Of a stretch of DNA of 7,637 nt, positions 6,387 through 7,637 are shown in pieces. Position 1 is the stretch's first letter. The number at the start of each line of letters is the position of its first letter. Origin of the DNA: Rubrobacteraceae bacterium (GTDB lineage Bacteria > Actinomycetota > Rubrobacteria > Rubrobacterales > Rubrobacteraceae); assembly GCA_013698525.1 (NCBI GenBank), contig JACCSM010000588.1:1-7637 (forward strand), read 5' to 3'. The position numbers were made by a program, and so were the translations under genes. The notes beneath the pieces were generated by a model. It saw only the letters and a program-made list of their open reading frames with translations, searched no databases and was not told the origin of the DNA.

Positions 6387-7637
6387 ACGCTGCTCCCTTT
6401 TCGTTCTGTCCACACACTCCCGTTAGGGAACTCGTACGCCTCCAGCGATTCCGGCTTCATCTCGATACTGTAGCCTGGCGCGGTAGGTGGCATGTAGCAG
6501 CCATTCTCGATGTGCACGGGGTCCAGGAAATGCTCGTGGAGGTGGTCCACGTACTCCAGGATTCGGTCTTGCAGCGAGGCCCCGACAGCTATGTAGTCGA
6601 AGATGGATAGGTGCTGGGCGTACTCGCACAGTCCGACGCCGCCTGCGTGCGGGCAGACGGGCACGCCGAACTTCGCAGCCATCAAGAGTACGGCGATGAC
6701 CTCGTTGACGCCGCCGAGGCGGCAGGCGTCTATCTGGCAGAACGAGATGGCATTCGCCCGGAATAATTGCTTGAAGAGGATGCGATTCTGGCAGTGCTCG
6801 CCCGTGGCGACCCCGACGGGCGCCACCGCCTCAGCTATCGCGGCGTGGCCGAGCACGTCGTCCGGGCTCGTCGGTTCCTCTATCCAGTACGGCTCGAACT
6901 CCGCGAGATGCTCCATGTTCTCTATGGCCTCGTTTACGTCCCAGACCTGGTTCGCGTCGAGCATCAACTTGCGATCCTGGCCGATCTCCTCGCGAACGAC
7001 CCTAGCCCGCCTGGCGTCGTCTTCGATGTCCAGGCCTACTTTGATCTTGACGTGCCCCCAGCCCACCTCTACGGCCTCCCGCGAGAGCTGCATGACCTTA
7101 TCATCAGGGTACCCGAGCCAGCCCGCGCTCGTCGTATACGCGGGGAAGCCGTCCGAGAGCATCACTGCTTCCCTATCGCGCTTCGTCGCCTCGTTTTCGC
7201 GCAGGATCTCGAGCCCCTCCTCGGGTGTGATCGCGTCGGTTATGTGGCGGAAGTCCACGCAGGAGACGAGCTCTTCCGGACTCATGTCTACAAGGAGCTT
7301 CCAGAGGGGCTTGCCCTCGCTCCTAGCGTAGAGGTCCCACACAGCATTGACGATCGCGGCCGTCGCGAGGTGGATCACACCCTTCTCAGGCCCGACCCAC
7401 CTGAGCTGGCTGTCCCCGGTTACGTGGCGCCAGAAAGCGCCCATGTCCTCCGTAAACGACTCGAGTGTCCTTCCGACGACGAGGGGGGCCAGCGCCTCTA
7501 TGGCGGCGACGCACAGCTCGTTGCCGCGCCCGATTGTGAAGGTGAGGCCGTGGCCTTCTAGGTCAGTATCCGTCTTCAGGATCGCGTAGGCTGCCGAGTA
7601 GTCGGGGGCCTGATTCATGGCGTCCGAGCCATCGAGG
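6383..7637 (-). CDS. fucD: L-fuconate dehydratase (enolase superfamily), 5' end cut by window
   Basis: Enolase-superfamily dehydratases of the mandelate racemase group remove water from acid sugars; FucD converts L-fuconate to 2-keto-3-deoxy-L-fuconate with Mg2+. About 417 residues are visible. The ATG at 7618 is internal: the frame stays open to the edge as LDGSDAMNQAPDYSAAY, matching the family's N-terminal region, so the true start lies outside. Counting from that Met, the active-site set is complete: KxK at K191/K193, metal ligands D221, E247 and E274, the D297/H324 dyad, and E355. With a constant offset of 27 these match the residues I recall for Xanthomonas FucD (K220, D248, E274, E301, D324, H351, E382), implying about 21 residues lie beyond the edge. 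The N-terminal capping segment GHGLTFTIGRGNE is also characteristic of FucD and human ENOSF1. Its TGA overlaps the SDR gene's ATG. Another acid sugar is possible, but fuconate is the best call. Confidence 0.9.
   Translation of the reverse strand, partial: LDGSDAMNQAPDYSAAYAILKTDTDLEGHGLTFTIGRGNELCVAAIEALAPLVVGRTLESFTEDMGAFWRHVTGDSQLRWVGPEKGVIHLATAAIVNAVWDLYARSEGKPLWKLLVDMSPEELVSCVDFRHITDAITPEEGLEILRENEATKRDREAVMLSDGFPAYTTSAGWLGYPDDKVMQLSREAVEVGWGHVKIKVGLDIEDDARRARVVREEIGQDRKLMLDANQVWDVNEAIENMEHLAEFEPYWIEEPTSPDDVLGHAAIAEAVAPVGVATGEHCQNRILFKQLFRANAISFCQIDACRLGGVNEVIAVLLMAAKFGVPVCPHAGGVGLCEYAQHLSIFDYIAVGASLQDRILEYVDHLHEHFLDPVHIENGCYMPPTAPGYSIEMKPESLEAYEFPNGSVWTERKGSSV
6393..6399 (-). promoter_or_regulatory. 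Ribosome binding site for the SDR-like gene
   Basis: On the minus strand AAGGGAG stands six bases before the ATG at 6386, inside the last codons of the dehydratase gene. It favours the ATG in the ATGA overlap over the upstream GTG at 6413. Confidence 0.75.

Noticed and set aside
6387..6413. GTG at 6413 as the start of the SDR-like gene
   Set aside because: It adds nine charged residues before the Rossmann fold and buries a good ribosome binding site; the ATG at 6386 has that site and the ATGA overlap.
6767..7561. 264-codon plus-strand frame opposite fuconate dehydratase
   Set aside because: The minus strand carries every enolase-superfamily active-site residue over the same stretch, so the plus-strand frame is a shadow.
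7616..7618. ATG at 7618 as the start of fuconate dehydratase
   Set aside because: The in-frame sequence upstream continues as LDGSDA, which matches the family's N-terminal region, so this Met is internal.

Overview
The window is GC-rich bacterial DNA with GC-biased third positions, GTG starts and dense packing. A murT-gatD pair (lipid II amidation, typical of Gram-positive bacteria) and several starts that look leaderless fit a high-GC actinobacterium, perhaps a deep-branching one such as Rubrobacter. The genus is an inference; no rRNA or other marker gene is present.

Layout. (1) 1-838, minus: an HtrA-type trypsin-like serine protease with a PDZ domain cut by the window edge. It has an intact triad and, unusually, no N-terminal membrane anchor. 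(2) 839-938: a divergent promoter region with a -10 box facing each way. (3) 939-995, plus: a possible 18-codon leader ORF whose stop overlaps the GTG start of the next gene. (4) 992-3199, plus: a 735-residue polytopic membrane protein with an extracytoplasmic C-terminal domain, best read as a GT-C-like glycosyltransferase. (5) 3200-3280: a short gap ending in a perfect TATAAT box 6 nt before the next start. (6) 3281-4693, plus: murT. (7) 4692-4900: a repeat-rich, MITE/REP-like element of about 209 bp between murT and gatD. (8) 4927-5676, plus: gatD with its own strong ribosome binding site. (9) 5679-6386, minus: a short-chain dehydrogenase-like protein lacking the catalytic tyrosine. (10) 6383-7637, minus: an L-fuconate dehydratase missing its first residues beyond the window edge. 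It is coupled to the dehydrogenase by an ATGA overlap.

How they fit together. The centre is a cell-envelope block: MurT activates the D-Glu carboxylate of lipid II, GatD supplies ammonia from glutamine, and the membrane protein may glycosylate an envelope polymer. The right end is a separate convergent unit for acid-sugar (L-fuconate) breakdown.

The most interesting points are: three candidate starts with a -10 hexamer at exactly -12 to -7, implying leaderless transcripts; the leader ORF overlapping the membrane-protein gene; the inverted-repeat element splitting the normally adjacent murT and gatD; and the Tyr-less SDR coupled to fuconate dehydratase. I saw no clearly new multi-gene defence or mobile system.
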